This document shows, in pieces, positions 37,501-46,749 of a stretch of DNA of 64,000 nt. The position numbers and the translations under genes were made by a program. The notes below the pieces were generated by a model. It was given only the letters and a program-made list of their open reading frames with translations, had not been told where the DNA came from and did not search any database. Each line of letters begins with the position of its first letter. Within the stretch, counting starts at the first letter, position 1. The DNA comes from Spirosoma telluris (GTDB lineage Bacteria > Bacteroidota > Bacteroidia > Cytophagales > Spirosomataceae): NCBI GenBank assembly GCA_003259005.1, contig QLII01000001.1, forward strand, positions 2,186,501 to 2,250,500, given 5' to 3'.

Positions 37501-37542
37501 TGCGTTCTTTGCGCTTACCCTTGCGCCCTTTGCCGTTAAAAA
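37501..37542 (+). repeat. Solitary arm of the GCGCTTACCC repeat
   Basis: GCGTTCTTTGCGCTTACCC...GCGCCCTTTGCCGTTAAA closely matches the right arm of 18824-18905, with no opposite arm nearby. Lies 92 bases before GH127, in a 226-base spacer that otherwise contains only a promoter-like TAATTTTG at 37604-37611. Confidence 0.7.
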
Positions 37543-37633
37543 CAATGCTAATATCCTACAATCAACGGAGAAAATAGCATAGTTAAACGAGGATTATTCC
37601 TATTAATTTTGATTTTTATGCTATTTGATTGTC

Positions 37634-39668
37634 ATGCACGCTAGTTATATACTAATTCGATACCCATTACTAACTTTTGCTCTTACCGCACTCACGACCG
37701 CCTGGGGACAAACAAACGCACTGGTCAATACGTCGCAGAGTAAGTTCGCGAAGCTGGAAAGTACGGACCTGAATGCGGTGAAATGGACAACCGGCTTTTG
37801 GGCAGATCGCTTCGCCGTTTGCCGGGATTCGATGGTGCCGCACTTGTGGAATACCTACACCGATGCGAACGTTAGCCATGCCTTCCGAAACTTTGAAATA
37901 GCAGCTGGTCTGGAAACGGGAACTTCAAAGGGCCTTCTTTTCATGATGGCGATTTCTACAAAACGCTGGAATCGGTGGCGAGTATGTATGCGCTTACGAA
38001 AGACAAAAAGCTGGATGTCCTGATGGATAAAGCCATTTCGGTCATTGCCAAAGCGCAGGCTTCTGATGGCTATGTGTATACCAAAGCCATTATCCAGCAA
38101 AAGAAAACGGGCGAGACCAAGATGTTCGACGATAAGCTCAGTTTTGAAGCTTATAACTTCGGACACCTGATGACAGCCGCTTGCGTGCATTACCGGGCAA
38201 CGGGCAAAACCTCCCTCCTAACTATCGCAAAAAAAGCCACCGATTTTCTGATCGGATTTTATAACAATGCCAGCCCTGAGCAGGCCCGTAATGCTATCTG
38301 CCCGTCGCACTATATGGGGATTACGGAAATGTATCGCACCACCCGCGACCCGAAATACCTGGCTTTAGCGCAAAAGCTAATCGACATTCGGGGGCTTTCA
38401 GAAGGGACAGATGATAACTCAGACCGGGTGCCGTTTCGGCAGATGAAGAAAGTAATTGGTCATGCCGTTCGGGCGAATTACCTGTTTGCAGGAGCCGCTG
38501 ATGTGTTTGCCGAAACGGGAGATAGCACGCTACTCTCTACCCTGGATTTGCTATGGGACGATGTGGTCAATCACAAAATGTACGTAACCGGTGGTTGCGG
38601 TGCGCTCTACGATGGTGTCTCGCCGGAAGGCACGGCGTATAAACCGGATACGGTGCAGAAAATCCACCAGGCTTACGGCAAAGCCTATCAGTTGCCTAAT
38701 CATTCCGCTCACAATGAGACTTGCGCTAACATTGGTAACCTGCTCTGGAATTACCGAATGCTCCAAATTACGGGCAACGCCAAGTATGCCGACGTGATGG
38801 AACTGGCCTTGTACAACAGCATTTTATCGGGGATTAGCCTGGATGGCAATAAGTTTTTCTACACCAATCCATTGAGTGCGTCGGATGATTACCCATATCA
38901 GATGCGCTGGATGGGTGGTCGTCAGAACTACATACGGTTATCAAACTGCTGCCCCCTAACACTGTCCGCACGATTTCGGAAGTGAGCAATTACGCCTATA
39001 GCATTTCGGATAAAGGACTTTGGTTGAACCTGTTTGGCAGCAACCAGTTGAACACCACGCTCAAAGACGGCTCAGCTATTCGACTCACCCAAACGACGAA
39101 TTATCCCTGGGATGGCGCGATTAACCTCCAGCTAGAACAAGTACCCGGCAAGTCATTTTCAATCTTTGTCCGCATTCCGGGCTGGTGTCAGGGTGCAACG
39201 ATCACCGTAAACGGAAAGGCAGTCACGACCAGTCTTCAGTCAGGCACCTACATTGAACTCAACCGAACATGGGCCACTGGCGACAAAGTAGCCATCAATT
39301 TGCCGATGTCCGTAAAACTCATGGAAGCGAATCCATTGGTGGAAGAAAACCGCAATCAGGTGGCCGTCAAACGCGGACCGATCGTGTATTGCCTGGAATC
39401 AATAGACAATCAAACGGCGAAACTGAACAACATTGCGTTATCAGCCAAAGTCAATCTTAAACCAACCCTTGTTAAGATCGACAACAGTGATATGATGGCC
39501 TTGGAAGGCGACGCCAAGCTGATCAACGAAGGCACCTGGACAAATCAATTATACCGGGAAGTATCCGACAAAGCGCCCCAAACTACGCCAATTCGCTTAA
39601 TTCCCTACTACGCCTGGGCGAATCGCGGACATTCCGAAATGGAAGTCTGGATTCCGCTGATTCGGTGA
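37634..39668 (+). CDS. GH127 beta-L-arabinofuranosidase, frame broken twice
   Basis: Signal peptide (PLLTFALTALTTAWGQ), then the all-helical GH127 barrel (VSHAFRNFEIAAGLETG) and C-terminal sandwich. The zinc-cysteine catalytic centre of GH127 is present: E-T-C-A-N (Glu and Cys) and, after repair, N-C-C-P-P-N (two Cys). Breaks: one base missing in the segment 37918-37925 (GGG or TT run) and in CCCCC 38952-38956; repaired length 678. It removes terminal beta-L-arabinofuranose, as in plant arabinan, RG-II side chains and hydroxyproline-arabinosides; related GH127 members act on other sugars. Exported, probably periplasmic. Start at ATG 37634. Confidence 0.88.
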
Positions 39669-39685
39669 ATCCCAGTTGATCCGTT

Positions 39686-39767
39686 TTTTGTCATTCCGAC
39701 GAAAGGAGGAATCTCAAGCTTGAATTATAGTAGGCTTGAGATTCCTCCTTTCGTCGGAATGACAAAA
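39686..39767. repeat. Inverted repeat, GTCAT-CGACG family (copy 2)
   Basis: Perfect 34-base arms 39686-39719 and 39734-39767 around a 14-base loop, with core words GTCATTCCGACG and AGGAGGAATCTCAAGC. Between the GH127 gene and the next glycosidase gene. Confidence 0.92.
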
Positions 39768-39818
39768 GAGAAAAACTCAATTGACCATACTCTCAGACTA
39801 CGCCGAACAATAGCCAAT

Positions 39819-42560
39819 ATGAGCAAACTCCTCCTCTACCTCACCCTATTCATTTTCTCCGTCCTGCCATCAGTTGCACAGGAGAAAAAGAAGTCAGCCA
39901 TTACCATCATTATCCCGGTATCTGCTCATGTGCGGATCGGCTTCGGAGCTGAAAAATTAAAGCAGGCCTTAATAAAAGTGGGTTATCAGACGACGATAAC
40001 TCAGGGCACAAAAGCAACAGGCAATCAACAGATTGTGATTGGGCTGTGGTCGGACAATACGGTCAAACAACTAGCATCCAGCTATGCGCTTACAACCTCG
40101 AAGGATACGATAAAAGAAGGATTCACGATCCAAAAAGAGCTTCAGAAACCACTTCTCATTGCAGGAACTGATCCATCTGGCGCGTTGTACGGCTGCCTGG
40201 AACTGGCTTCGCAGATTACGGAAACAGGCAAGCTTCCTGAGCAAATCAGCCTGACCGATAAGCCGGAAATGGTGCTTCGCGGGACGTGTGTGGGTGTCCA
40301 AAAGCCTACCTATCTGCCTGGTCGGGATGTGTACGAATACCCCTATACACCCGAAACGTTTCCCTGGCTATACGACAAGGCGCTATGGATTCGGTATCTG
40401 GACATGATGGTCGAAAACCGGTATAACTCGCTGTACCTTTGGAACGGGCATCCATTTGCGTCCCTGGTTCGGCTGAAAGACTACCCGTATGCAGTTGAAG
40501 TAGACGATGCGACCTTCAAAAAGAACGAGGACATGTTCCGTTTCCTGACCGAAGAGGCTGATAAGCGGGGCATTTGGGTCATTCAGATGTTCTACAATAT
40601 TATCGTCTCGAAACCTTTCGCCGAACATCACCATATCAAAACGCAGGATCGAAACCGCCCGATCATTCCCCTCATTGCCGATTATACCCGGAAGTCAATT
40701 GCCGCCTTCGTTGAAAAATACCCTAACGTAGGATTGCTCATTGCACTGGGCGAAGCGATGGAAGGCGTTGGTCAGGACGATGTAGACTGGTTCACGAAAA
40801 CGATTATTCCAGGAGTGAAAGATGGCTTGAAAGCCCTCGGCAAAACGACCGAACCGCCCATTGTACTCCGGGCCCATGATACCGACGCGCCCCGCGTCAT
40901 GAAAGCCGCCTTACCCTTGTACAAAAATCTGTACACAGAGGCCAAATTCAACGGTGAAGCCCTGACCACCTATACGCCACGCGGGAAGTGGGCTGAGTTG
41001 CACCGAACCTTGAGTAATATTGGTACGGTTCAAATTGAAAATGTGCACATTCTGGCGAATCTGGAGCCGTTTCGCTACGGTTCAGCCGATTTCATCCAGA
41101 AGTCAGTGCAGGCGATGCATAGTGTCTATGGCGCGAACGGCTTGCATCTCTATCCGCAGGCGTCGTACTGGGATTGGCCGTACACCGCGGATAAAACATC
41201 CCCTCGCCTACTCCAACTCGACCGCGACTGGATCTGGTACAAAACCTGGGCTCGCTACGCCTGGAGATCAGGCCGAAATCGCCCCGACGAAATTAATTAT
41301 TGGGGCAATCAACTGGCCGAGAAATACGGCTTACCGCTTGACAAAGGCAAAGACGTATTGGAAGCCTACGAACAAACGGGTGAAATTTCACCGAAACTAC
41401 TACGCCGGTATGGCATCACGGATGGCAACCGCCAGACATTGACACTGGGTATGTTGATGACGCAACTTATTAATCCCTGGCGCTATGGGCTCCTTACGTT
41501 GTTGTATGAGTCAGAAGCCCCTGAAGGCGAGATGATTATCGACTATGCTGAGAAGGACTGGAAAAACGAAAAACACATTGGCGAAACACCGGTTCGGGTG
41601 GCCGATGAAGTAGTTGAACATGGTAAAAAAGCCGTAGAAGCCATCGACAAAGCGGCCAGTGCTGTCACCAAAGACAAAGACGAGTTTGCCCGCTTGAAGA
41701 ACGATGTCTATTGCCAGAACGCCATGGCAAACTTCTATGCCCAGAAAGCCCGCGCTGCGTTGTCAATTTTACGTTATAAATATTCCAACGATGTTCGCGA
41801 CCTCGACAAGGCGCTACCGCTACTGGAAAGCAGTGTCAATCACTACACTGACTTGGTGAAGCTAACGAAAGACTCCTATCTGTACGCCAACAGTATGCAG
41901 ACGAAACAGCGTAAAATTCCCATGCGCGGTGTTGATGCGACTTACATTACCTGGGAGGAAATGCTGCCGGTTTATCAAAGAGAGTTAACCCGATTCAAAC
42001 ATGCAATTGACTCACTGAAATCAACGACCACTGCTGTCGCGAAAGCACCTGTTCTGTTGAAACCAGCAACGGTCACGATACAAAGTCCTCAGGTTGAGAC
42101 CTATTCAATTGGAAAAGGACAGCGCATGTTTACAGATACGCTCGCTATCATCAGTGGTTTTGCCCCAGAGCTAAAGAATTTAAAAGGGCTTAAACTGGCT
42201 AAAGCGAACATGCAATCGGAGCGAACTAGTCTGACCTTTACGGCCACAGAACCGGTGAAACTCCTGATTGGCTTTTTCAACGAAAAGAACCCAGCCTATC
42301 TGCCAACGCCAGAATTGGAAACCGATGCCAGCGCGAATGATTATGGCCAGTCGGAAATCAAGATCTCGAATGCCATTCTGGTCGATGGGCTCCCCCCCGT
42401 GAACATTCACGCGTATTCGTTCAAAGCGGGTAAACATACCCTGAATCTCGGAAAGGGTGCTTGTTTACTAGTAGGCTTTATGAATGGCAATCAGGAGGTT
42501 CCGATTTTCGACGCTGGCCTGGCTGGTAACAAAAAGAACATCGACTGGTTGTTTGAGTAA
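39819..42560 (+). CDS. Large secreted glycosidase-like protein, family unassigned
   Basis: 913 residues from ATG 39819, chosen because the signal peptide (SKLLLYLTLFIFSVLPSVAQ) starts there; the frame is open upstream only through the inverted repeat. Residues about 20-130 form a GH20b/GH67-N-like domain (L-K-Q-A-L-I-K-V-G-Y, D-P-S-G-A-L-Y-G-C-L-E-L-A-S-Q-I). Then a TIM-barrel-like region: R-G-T-C-V-G-V-Q-K-P-T-Y, W-I-R-Y-L-D-M-M-V-E-N-R-Y-N-S-L-Y-L-W-N-G-H-P-F, I-A-L-G-E-A-M-E-G-V-G, and P-Q-A-S-Y-W-D-W-P-Y. An all-helical segment (600-760) and a C-terminal sandwich follow. Layout resembles alpha-glucuronidase or hexosaminidase relatives, and proteins of this type have been labelled alpha-galacturonidase, but I cannot assign a family. 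Same strand as GH127. Confidence 0.7.
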   Translation: MSKLLLYLTLFIFSVLPSVAQEKKKSAITIIIPVSAHVRIGFGAEKLKQALIKVGYQTTITQGTKATGNQQIVIGLWSDNTVKQLASSYALTTSKDTIKEGFTIQKELQKPLLIAGTDPSGALYGCLELASQITETGKLPEQISLTDKPEMVLRGTCVGVQKPTYLPGRDVYEYPYTPETFPWLYDKALWIRYLDMMVENRYNSLYLWNGHPFASLVRLKDYPYAVEVDDATFKKNEDMFRFLTEEADKRGIWVIQMFYNIIVSKPFAEHHHIKTQDRNRPIIPLIADYTRKSIAAFVEKYPNVGLLIALGEAMEGVGQDDVDWFTKTIIPGVKDGLKALGKTTEPPIVLRAHDTDAPRVMKAALPLYKNLYTEAKFNGEALTTYTPRGKWAELHRTLSNIGTVQIENVHILANLEPFRYGSADFIQKSVQAMHSVYGANGLHLYPQASYWDWPYTADKTSPRLLQLDRDWIWYKTWARYAWRSGRNRPDEINYWGNQLAEKYGLPLDKGKDVLEAYEQTGEISPKLLRRYGITDGNRQTLTLGMLMTQLINPWRYGLLTLLYESEAPEGEMIIDYAEKDWKNEKHIGETPVRVADEVVEHGKKAVEAIDKAASAVTKDKDEFARLKNDVYCQNAMANFYAQKARAALSILRYKYSNDVRDLDKALPLLESSVNHYTDLVKLTKDSYLYANSMQTKQRKIPMRGVDATYITWEEMLPVYQRELTRFKHAIDSLKSTTTAVAKAPVLLKPATVTIQSPQVETYSIGKGQRMFTDTLAIISGFAPELKNLKGLKLAKANMQSERTSLTFTATEPVKLLIGFFNEKNPAYLPTPELETDASANDYGQSEIKISNAILVDGLPPVNIHAYSFKAGKHTLNLGKGACLLVGFMNGNQEVPIFDAGLAGNKKNIDWLFE

Positions 42561-42683
42561 ACGCCTGGCATTCGTTTACATATGGGATGAGTGTTTTGGT
42601 TGTTACCTTGCGCCTTATTTGCCAATTGGCTCCAATAGGGTAAAGATGGCTACCTATCCGAAACTGGCTCAACCCTGCAACGT

Positions 42684-43379
42684 ATGACGACTGGCCTAAA
42701 CGCACATTTGCTACTGGTTGAAGATGAACCCAAAGTAGCCACGTTCATTAAAAAAGGACTTCAAACCCAGGCTTATACCGTAGAGGCAGCTTTAACGGGA
42801 GAGGAAGGTAAACAACTCTTCGACACAACGGCGTTCGATCTAGTCATTCTGGACGTTAATCTGCCAGACATAAGCGGTCTCGAGCTGGCGGAATATATCC
42901 GTAGTAAAAATGCCAAAGTGCCAATTCTCATGTTGACCGCTCTGGATACAACAGCCGATAAACTGCTGGGATTTGAAGCCGGTGCCGATGATTATCTGGC
43001 CAAACCGTTCGATTTTCTGGAATTGCTGGCACGGCTGAAAGCCCTGCTACGCAGGTCCGCCCCTGCCGAAGAAGTGGGCCGGGTGATGCGCGTGGCCGAT
43101 CTGGAACTTGATCTGCACGAACGGGTAGCCCGCCGAAGAGGGCAAACGATTGAACTGACCGCCCGCGAATTTGCCCTGCTGGAGTACCTGATGCGGAATG
43201 CCGGGCGGGTTGTGTCTCGAGTCGATATTGCCGAGCAGGTTTGGGATATTGGTTTCGACACGGGGACGAACGTAATTGACGTGTACGTGAGTTATCTACG
43301 CGCTAAAATCGACAAAGATTCGCCCACCAAACTGATTCACACCCTCATTGGCATGGGGTATGTGCTGAAAGAAAAATGA
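42684..43379 (+). CDS. OmpR-family response regulator
   Basis: 231 residues. Receiver with L-L-V-E-D-E-P (acidic pair 13/14), phospho-acceptor Asp57 in V-I-L-D-V-N-L-P, T-A-L-D-T-T and K-P-F-D-F. Winged-helix DNA-binding domain C-terminal: I-E-L-T-A-R-E-F-A-L-L-E-Y-L, R-V-V-S-R-V-D-I-A-E-Q-V-W and N-V-I-D-V-Y-V-S-Y-L-R-A-K-I-D. Closest in style to CusR/CopR-type regulators, though many Bacteroidota relatives have unknown targets. Its stop overlaps the kinase start (ATGA, 43376-43379). Confidence 0.93.
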   Translation: MTTGLNAHLLLVEDEPKVATFIKKGLQTQAYTVEAALTGEEGKQLFDTTAFDLVILDVNLPDISGLELAEYIRSKNAKVPILMLTALDTTADKLLGFEAGADDYLAKPFDFLELLARLKALLRRSAPAEEVGRVMRVADLELDLHERVARRRGQTIELTAREFALLEYLMRNAGRVVSRVDIAEQVWDIGFDTGTNVIDVYVSYLRAKIDKDSPTKLIHTLIGMGYVLKEK

Positions 43380-44737
43380 GCCTCCGCAATCGACTAACCC
43401 TTTTGTTTACCGCTATTGTCTCGGTCTTGCTGGCCCTGTTTTGCCTGATCCTCTACCTGGTGGCCAGTCAATACGTATCGAATGAATTCCAGACTCGCCT
43501 ACAGGCAGAAGCCCTAACGGCGGGTCATTTACTAGTGGGCCGTGAACCGGTTGGACCTACCTTGTTCAAATTAATGGACAAAAACCAGTTGACCGTTTTG
43601 CCTCAGGAAGAGATTATTATTTACAATGCAGAAAACCGGTTGATCTACGAAAGTGGCACCGATTACCTGACGGTTACTCCCGCAATACTGGCTCATGTTC
43701 GGCAATCTCAGATAGTCCACTGGCGGGAAAAGAACCGCGATATCGTAGGTATTTATTTTACCGAAAATCAGACTCCATCCGTCATTTTTGCGTCAGCCGT
43801 CGATACATTTGGTGGTCGCACTATCCAAAATCTAGCCTACATTCTGGCCATTGGCTGGTTTTTAATGACGGCCCTCATGATGGTTGCCGGGCGATTTTAT
43901 GCTGGCCGAACCTTACGACCTATCAGCCAAATTAATCGGCGAATGGATGAGATTACAGCATCCAATCTATCCCTGCGCTTACCCGAAGGAACCAGCGGAG
44001 ACGAATTAACCCAATTAGCCCAGCGATTTAACCGGATGCTTACCCGGCTGGAAGAAGCCTTTAGTCTACAGCGGTCGTTCGTATCGCATGCCTCACACGA
44101 GCTGCGCACCCCTCTAACAGCGATTACGGGTCAGTTGGAAGTTTCTCTATTGGCCGAAGATGAGCCGGATGAACTTCGGGCTACCCTGCACTCAGTACTG
44201 GACGATGTACGTGGCCTGAACCGAATGGTCAATGGGTTACTGGCGCTGGCGAAAGCGAATATGGACGAATCATCGGTACCGATGGGGCGCGTACAACTCG
44301 ATTCGCTACTGGATCAGGTTCGGCTTGATTTCCAGCGACTCCAGCCAAACTATACAATTCATGTGCATATCGTCCCGTCTGACGCGCCTGATACCCATTG
44401 GCAACTAACCGGCAGCGAACCGCTGTTACGAACGGCTTTTTTCAATCTGATTGACAACGGGGGTAAATTCTCGCCGGATCACACCGTATCGGTAACCTTG
44501 TCAACGAAGGGCAAATTGGTGCAGTTAAGTGTTCATAATGCTGGCTCTATTATTCCTGACGACCAGTTAACCGCCATCTTTGTTCCCTTCCAGCGAGGCC
44601 GTAATGCCAGTGGTCAGCCAGGTTATGGCATTGGGCTTCCGCTCGCTGAACGTATTATCCGACTGCATCAGGGTCGTATTCAGGTTGAATCGTCAGTTAC
44701 CTCGGGTACTACGTTCATGGTCACACTGCCCCGTTAG
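43376..44737 (+). CDS. HAMP-containing sensor histidine kinase
   Basis: 453 residues. Spans at about 8-31 and 153-171 flank a periplasmic sensor domain of some 120 residues; HAMP domain (G-R-T-L-R-P-I-S-Q-I, about 177-228); HisKA with phospho-acceptor His241 in S-H-A-S-H-E-L-R-T-P-L; HATPase with N box L-I-D-N-G-G-K-F-S, G1 H-N-A-G-S-I-I-P-D and G2 G-Y-G-I-G-L-P-L-A-E-R-I. Works with the overlapping regulator gene. Signal unknown; architecture resembles metal-sensing CusS-like kinases. A small exported protein at 44935 is the likely neighbouring target. Confidence 0.93.
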   Translation: MSLRNRLTLLFTAIVSVLLALFCLILYLVASQYVSNEFQTRLQAEALTAGHLLVGREPVGPTLFKLMDKNQLTVLPQEEIIIYNAENRLIYESGTDYLTVTPAILAHVRQSQIVHWREKNRDIVGIYFTENQTPSVIFASAVDTFGGRTIQNLAYILAIGWFLMTALMMVAGRFYAGRTLRPISQINRRMDEITASNLSLRLPEGTSGDELTQLAQRFNRMLTRLEEAFSLQRSFVSHASHELRTPLTAITGQLEVSLLAEDEPDELRATLHSVLDDVRGLNRMVNGLLALAKANMDESSVPMGRVQLDSLLDQVRLDFQRLQPNYTIHVHIVPSDAPDTHWQLTGSEPLLRTAFFNLIDNGGKFSPDHTVSVTLSTKGKLVQLSVHNAGSIIPDDQLTAIFVPFQRGRNASGQPGYGIGLPLAERIIRLHQGRIQVESSVTSGTTFMVTLPR

Positions 44738-44934
44738 TTTCTCCCCCCCCGGCCCCTCTCCCATTTTGGGCGGTCCGCCGTTTCGGGAGGGGTTAGCGTG
44801 CATTTCTAATCCCGTTCTAATGCGGCTCTAACACGAGCCTAACGCTGGGGTATGATCTTTGTAAAGTCAATCAGCTGGTGCTCTTTTACTAGACCGCTTT
44901 CGCATTGACTAGTACTCAAACAACAAAACAAACC

Positions 44935-45360
44935 ATGAAAACATACCTGTTTATACTAGCCCTCAGTGGTATATCGATCCTAACGGCTTCCGCCCAGGAC
45001 GATTCTAAATTACGGAAAGACGCTACGTATTCGACGCATAATTATAAGCACCCCAATAAAGCAGTGGTTGCCCGCCGGTGGGAAAATAAACAAGGGACTG
45101 AGGTTAACGCGCCTGGTCTTACGCCCGGCCCTATGAGCAGTTACAAGCAGCCCGTACCGAATGCCGTACCCGTTGGTGGCGTGGTGGTATCACACACGCC
45201 CGATATGGACGTCGCCAAACGTAACTATAAAATTCAGCGTGTTAATTTATCGCCCCAGCCAGTCAGTCGGCCTCGGAAATTGCCAATAAGGGACAGTCCA
45301 GATCCACAACGGAAGGCAACTAATAGGTGGGCATTCGTTGTTAGGCATTGTCATTCTTAG
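44935..45360 (+). CDS. Small exported protein downstream of the two-component genes
   Basis: 141 residues from ATG 44935. Signal peptide (KTYLFILALSGISILTASAQ), then a low-complexity mature part: D-D-S-K-L-R-K-D-A-T-Y-S-T-H-N-Y-K-H and N-Y-K-I-Q-R-V-N-L. The C-terminal 40 residues run into sequence containing the TCATT-type repeat (45335-45356), which is unusual. If one base were added to the CCCC run near 45251-45254, the frame would instead end at 45321-45323 as S-A-S-E-I-A-N-K-G-Q-S-R-S. Function unknown; a His/Lys/Asn-rich periplasmic protein fits a metal or stress response (guess). Confidence 0.55.
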   Translation: MKTYLFILALSGISILTASAQDDSKLRKDATYSTHNYKHPNKAVVARRWENKQGTEVNAPGLTPGPMSSYKQPVPNAVPVGGVVVSHTPDMDVAKRNYKIQRVNLSPQPVSRPRKLPIRDSPDPQRKATNRWAFVVRHCHS

Positions 45361-45417
45361 TCATTCCTGTTTACCAGACGTTAGAAAATTTTTCTTTTCA
45401 CGCTCACTCTTAGCAAA

Positions 45418-46062
45418 ATGATTCGTTCGTTTCACCAGTTATTTTCCAACAACAAAAAATGGGTTGAGGCAAAAACTCAGCAAAATCCTGATTTTTTCCA
45501 TAAGCTGGCCGATGGCCAACGTCCCAAGTATCTGTGGATTGGCTGCTCGGATAGCCGTGTACCCGCCGAAGAAATTACGCAGGTACAGCCCGGCGATTTT
45601 TTTGTTCACCGAAACATCGCCAATATGGTCATTCACAACGACATGAGCATGCTTAGTGTGCTCGATTATGCCGTTAATGTATTAGAGGTGCAGCATGTAA
45701 TCGTCTGTGGTCATTATGGCTGTGGTGGGGTAGCAGCCGCTATGGGCAGTAAGCAGGTTGGATTAATCGACAACTGGCTGCGCTATATCAAAGATGTGTA
45801 TCGGCTTTACCAAGAGGAATTGAATGCCATTGATAATCCTGCCCGGAGGCTCGATCGACTGGTCGAACTCAATATTCAGGAACAGGTATATGGACTCTCA
45901 ACCACCACAATTGTTCAGAACGCCTGGAGCAATGGTAAACCTCTTCTGATTCATGGCCTGGTTTACGACCTTAAAACCGGACTACTCAAAGATTTAGGGC
46001 TTTCCCACGACTCGCCGAGCAAGATCGATGATGTGTATCGGCTTGAACCGGTATTCGCGTAA
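45418..46062 (+). CDS. Beta-class carbonic anhydrase
   Basis: 214 residues, cytoplasmic. Zinc ligands and catalytic dyad are all visible: C-S-D-S-R (Cys43, Asp45, Arg47), then H-Y-G-C-G-G (His99, Cys102), with I-A-N-M-V between. Interconverts CO2 and bicarbonate for carboxylation reactions; needed for growth in air in many bacteria. Length and motifs are normal. A TerB-like gene follows by 17 bases, so they may be co-transcribed. Confidence 0.95.
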   Translation: MIRSFHQLFSNNKKWVEAKTQQNPDFFHKLADGQRPKYLWIGCSDSRVPAEEITQVQPGDFFVHRNIANMVIHNDMSMLSVLDYAVNVLEVQHVIVCGHYGCGGVAAAMGSKQVGLIDNWLRYIKDVYRLYQEELNAIDNPARRLDRLVELNIQEQVYGLSTTTIVQNAWSNGKPLLIHGLVYDLKTGLLKDLGLSHDSPSKIDDVYRLEPVFA

Positions 46063-46079
46063 CAAAAACCAGCAACCTT

Positions 46080-46433
46080 ATGTATTCACCCGATTTGTCA
46101 ATGAGTCTGGGCAGTATTGTCTATGCTTTGTCTAAGTTAGACGGTCGCCTTCATAAGCAGGAGCAGTGGACGGTTAGGGAACTCCTGGCGCAGGGACCGC
46201 ACGGCGATTTGGCCCTTTGTGCGTTCTTTTTACGGGAAAACACAGGCGAATCGGGAGCCGACGCCTATGCATTTGGTATGCGTCGGCTAGTCGTTAAGCG
46301 GCAAGAGCTTACGGACCACATTAAGAAGCGGTTCGTTCGTATCCTGCTACGCGTTGCTGGGGCGCACAATGGTATTTCACAAGAGGAACGATCGTTCATC
46401 CGACAGTTTTGGCAGGAAATTCGGCTACTCTGA
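46080..46433 (+). CDS. TerB-like helical protein
   Basis: 117 residues, all helical. Two repeats of the TerB pattern can be seen: I-V-Y-A-L-S-K-L-D-G-R-L-H-K-Q-E-Q-W and I-L-L-R-V-A-G-A-H-N-G-I-S-Q-E-E-R-S-F, each with an acidic residue pair expected to bind metal. TerB family members are linked to tellurite resistance and stress, but most family members have other or unknown roles. Cytoplasmic. It follows carbonic anhydrase directly. Confidence 0.7.
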   Translation: MYSPDLSMSLGSIVYALSKLDGRLHKQEQWTVRELLAQGPHGDLALCAFFLRENTGESGADAYAFGMRRLVVKRQELTDHIKKRFVRILLRVAGAHNGISQEERSFIRQFWQEIRLL

Positions 46434-46467
46434 ATTTCGAAGTAAGTGATCGTAAACTCTTCGGCAT

Positions 46468-46572
46468 TTACCCCACCCCAACCCCTCCCCTGAAAAAACA
46501 GGAGCGGGGCTAAAACTAGTCCTTTTTTAGCCCCTCCCATTAGTTCAAGGGGAGGGGTTGGGTGGGGTAAAA
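46468..46572. repeat. Nested inverted repeat, CCCCACCCC type
   Basis: Outer arms 46468-46491 and 46550-46572 (ACCCCACCCCAACCCCTCCC) pair except for one G missing on the right. Inner arms GGGGCTAAAA near 46507-46516 pair with TTTTAGCCCC near 46525-46534. The rest of the 316-base gap 46434-46749 is the AT-rich permease promoter region. A similar truncated element is seen at 61600-61636 (CTCTCCT/AGGAGAG) and CCCCTCTCCC words at 44750-44795. Confidence 0.8.
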
Positions 46573-46749
46573 TACCGTAAAACATTTGCACAGCTACTTA
46601 AAAGCGAGGAGTAGCGTGTAGCAATATTCGTCAGTCTATCAAATTAACTAATAATTTAGTTTCATAACTAACAAATAAGTTATACATTTAGCCCGTATTG
46701 ATTAGGATATAAGTCAATCTTATTATCTGATCATTAATTTACGTTGGCT

